Below, piece by piece: positions 63,932-64,000 of a stretch of 64,000 nucleotides of DNA. The stretch lies in the NCBI RefSeq assembly GCF_004343775.1, contig NZ_PTXL01000002.1, forward strand, positions 558,001 through 622,000, in the 5' to 3' direction. Made by a program: the position numbers and the translations under genes. Origin of the DNA: Burkholderia sp. SRS-46. Lineage in GTDB: Bacteria; Pseudomonadota; Gammaproteobacteria; Burkholderiales; Burkholderiaceae. Under the pieces are notes generated by a model that had not been told where the DNA came from, searched no databases, and saw nothing but the letters and a program-made list of their open reading frames with translations. Position 1 is the first letter of the stretch. The number at the start of each line of letters is the position of its first letter.

Positions 63932-64000
63932 TCACCGGGCCCGGCCGTGCGCCCCCGCCGCCGACGCCGCATCCACCGCCTCGACCGAGCGGTGCAGCCA
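63932..64000 (-). CDS. Possible C-terminal end of a gene continuing beyond the window
   Basis: On the minus strand a frame enters from base 64000 and ends with TGA at 63932. The 22 residues (WLHRSVEAVDAASAAGAHGR and AR) are compatible with a coding tail but too short to identify. Confidence 0.3.
   Translation of the reverse strand, partial: WLHRSVEAVDAASAAGAHGRAR

Overview
The window reads as a stretch of chromosome 2 of a Burkholderia cepacia complex bacterium. The evidence is the high GC and GC3-biased coding, the linked leu-asd-fimV-truA-trp-accD-folC-cvpA-purF-metZ block, and next to it a nine-gene exopolysaccharide locus whose content and order match the cepacian bce-II cluster (bceM to bceU). 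No database was searched; every family call comes from motifs read in the translated sequence.

Layout. 1-6.9 kb: the start of a selenocysteine-containing, Tat-exported formate dehydrogenase alpha subunit, a YihY-type membrane protein, a general porin, a small VOC protein, an AadA-like nucleotidyltransferase and an HU-like protein with a histone-H1-like tail. 7-22.7 kb: the cepacian locus, with three acyltransferases (bceU, bceS, bceO), a UTP-glucose-1-phosphate uridylyltransferase (bceT), a two-domain glycosyltransferase (bceR), a Wzx-type flippase (bceQ), an exported protein of unknown role (bceP) and the two GDP-rhamnose enzymes (bceN, bceM). A deleted IS200/IS605-type tnpB element lies between bceQ and bceR, and a 47-codon gene with a good ribosome site lies between bceT and bceS.

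22.7-41.1 kb: core biosynthesis, all on the minus strand: leuC, leuD, leuB, asd, fimV-like, truA, trpF, trpB, an orphan DNA methyltransferase, trpA, accD, folC, a SPOR protein, cvpA, purF and metZ. A SAM-II-like riboswitch followed by a terminator precedes metZ.

41.1-64 kb: accessory metabolism and regulation. It holds a TetR regulator, two broken genes, acetoacetate decarboxylase, an AEC carrier, a CurA-like reductase with a DJ-1/PfpI protein and a FUSC exporter, actP with its DUF485 partner, a BON protein, a LysR regulator, a quinone reductase, a MalT/AlkS-like LuxR regulator, an AlkK-like acyl-CoA ligase, HchA/Hsp31, an NTF2-like protein, an MFS exporter and a second LysR regulator.

The most interesting unexplained structure is a family of five C-run/G-run palindromes (C6-N4-G6 type). 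They occur only in intergenic DNA of the 43.8-59.9 kb block, each upstream of one of its transcription units, including the MalT/AlkS-like regulator itself. I propose one undescribed regulon. A second motif, two identical 15-bp TetR-type palindromes 182 bp apart, lies before the CurA/DJ-1 genes and brackets a short unit that has its own terminator.
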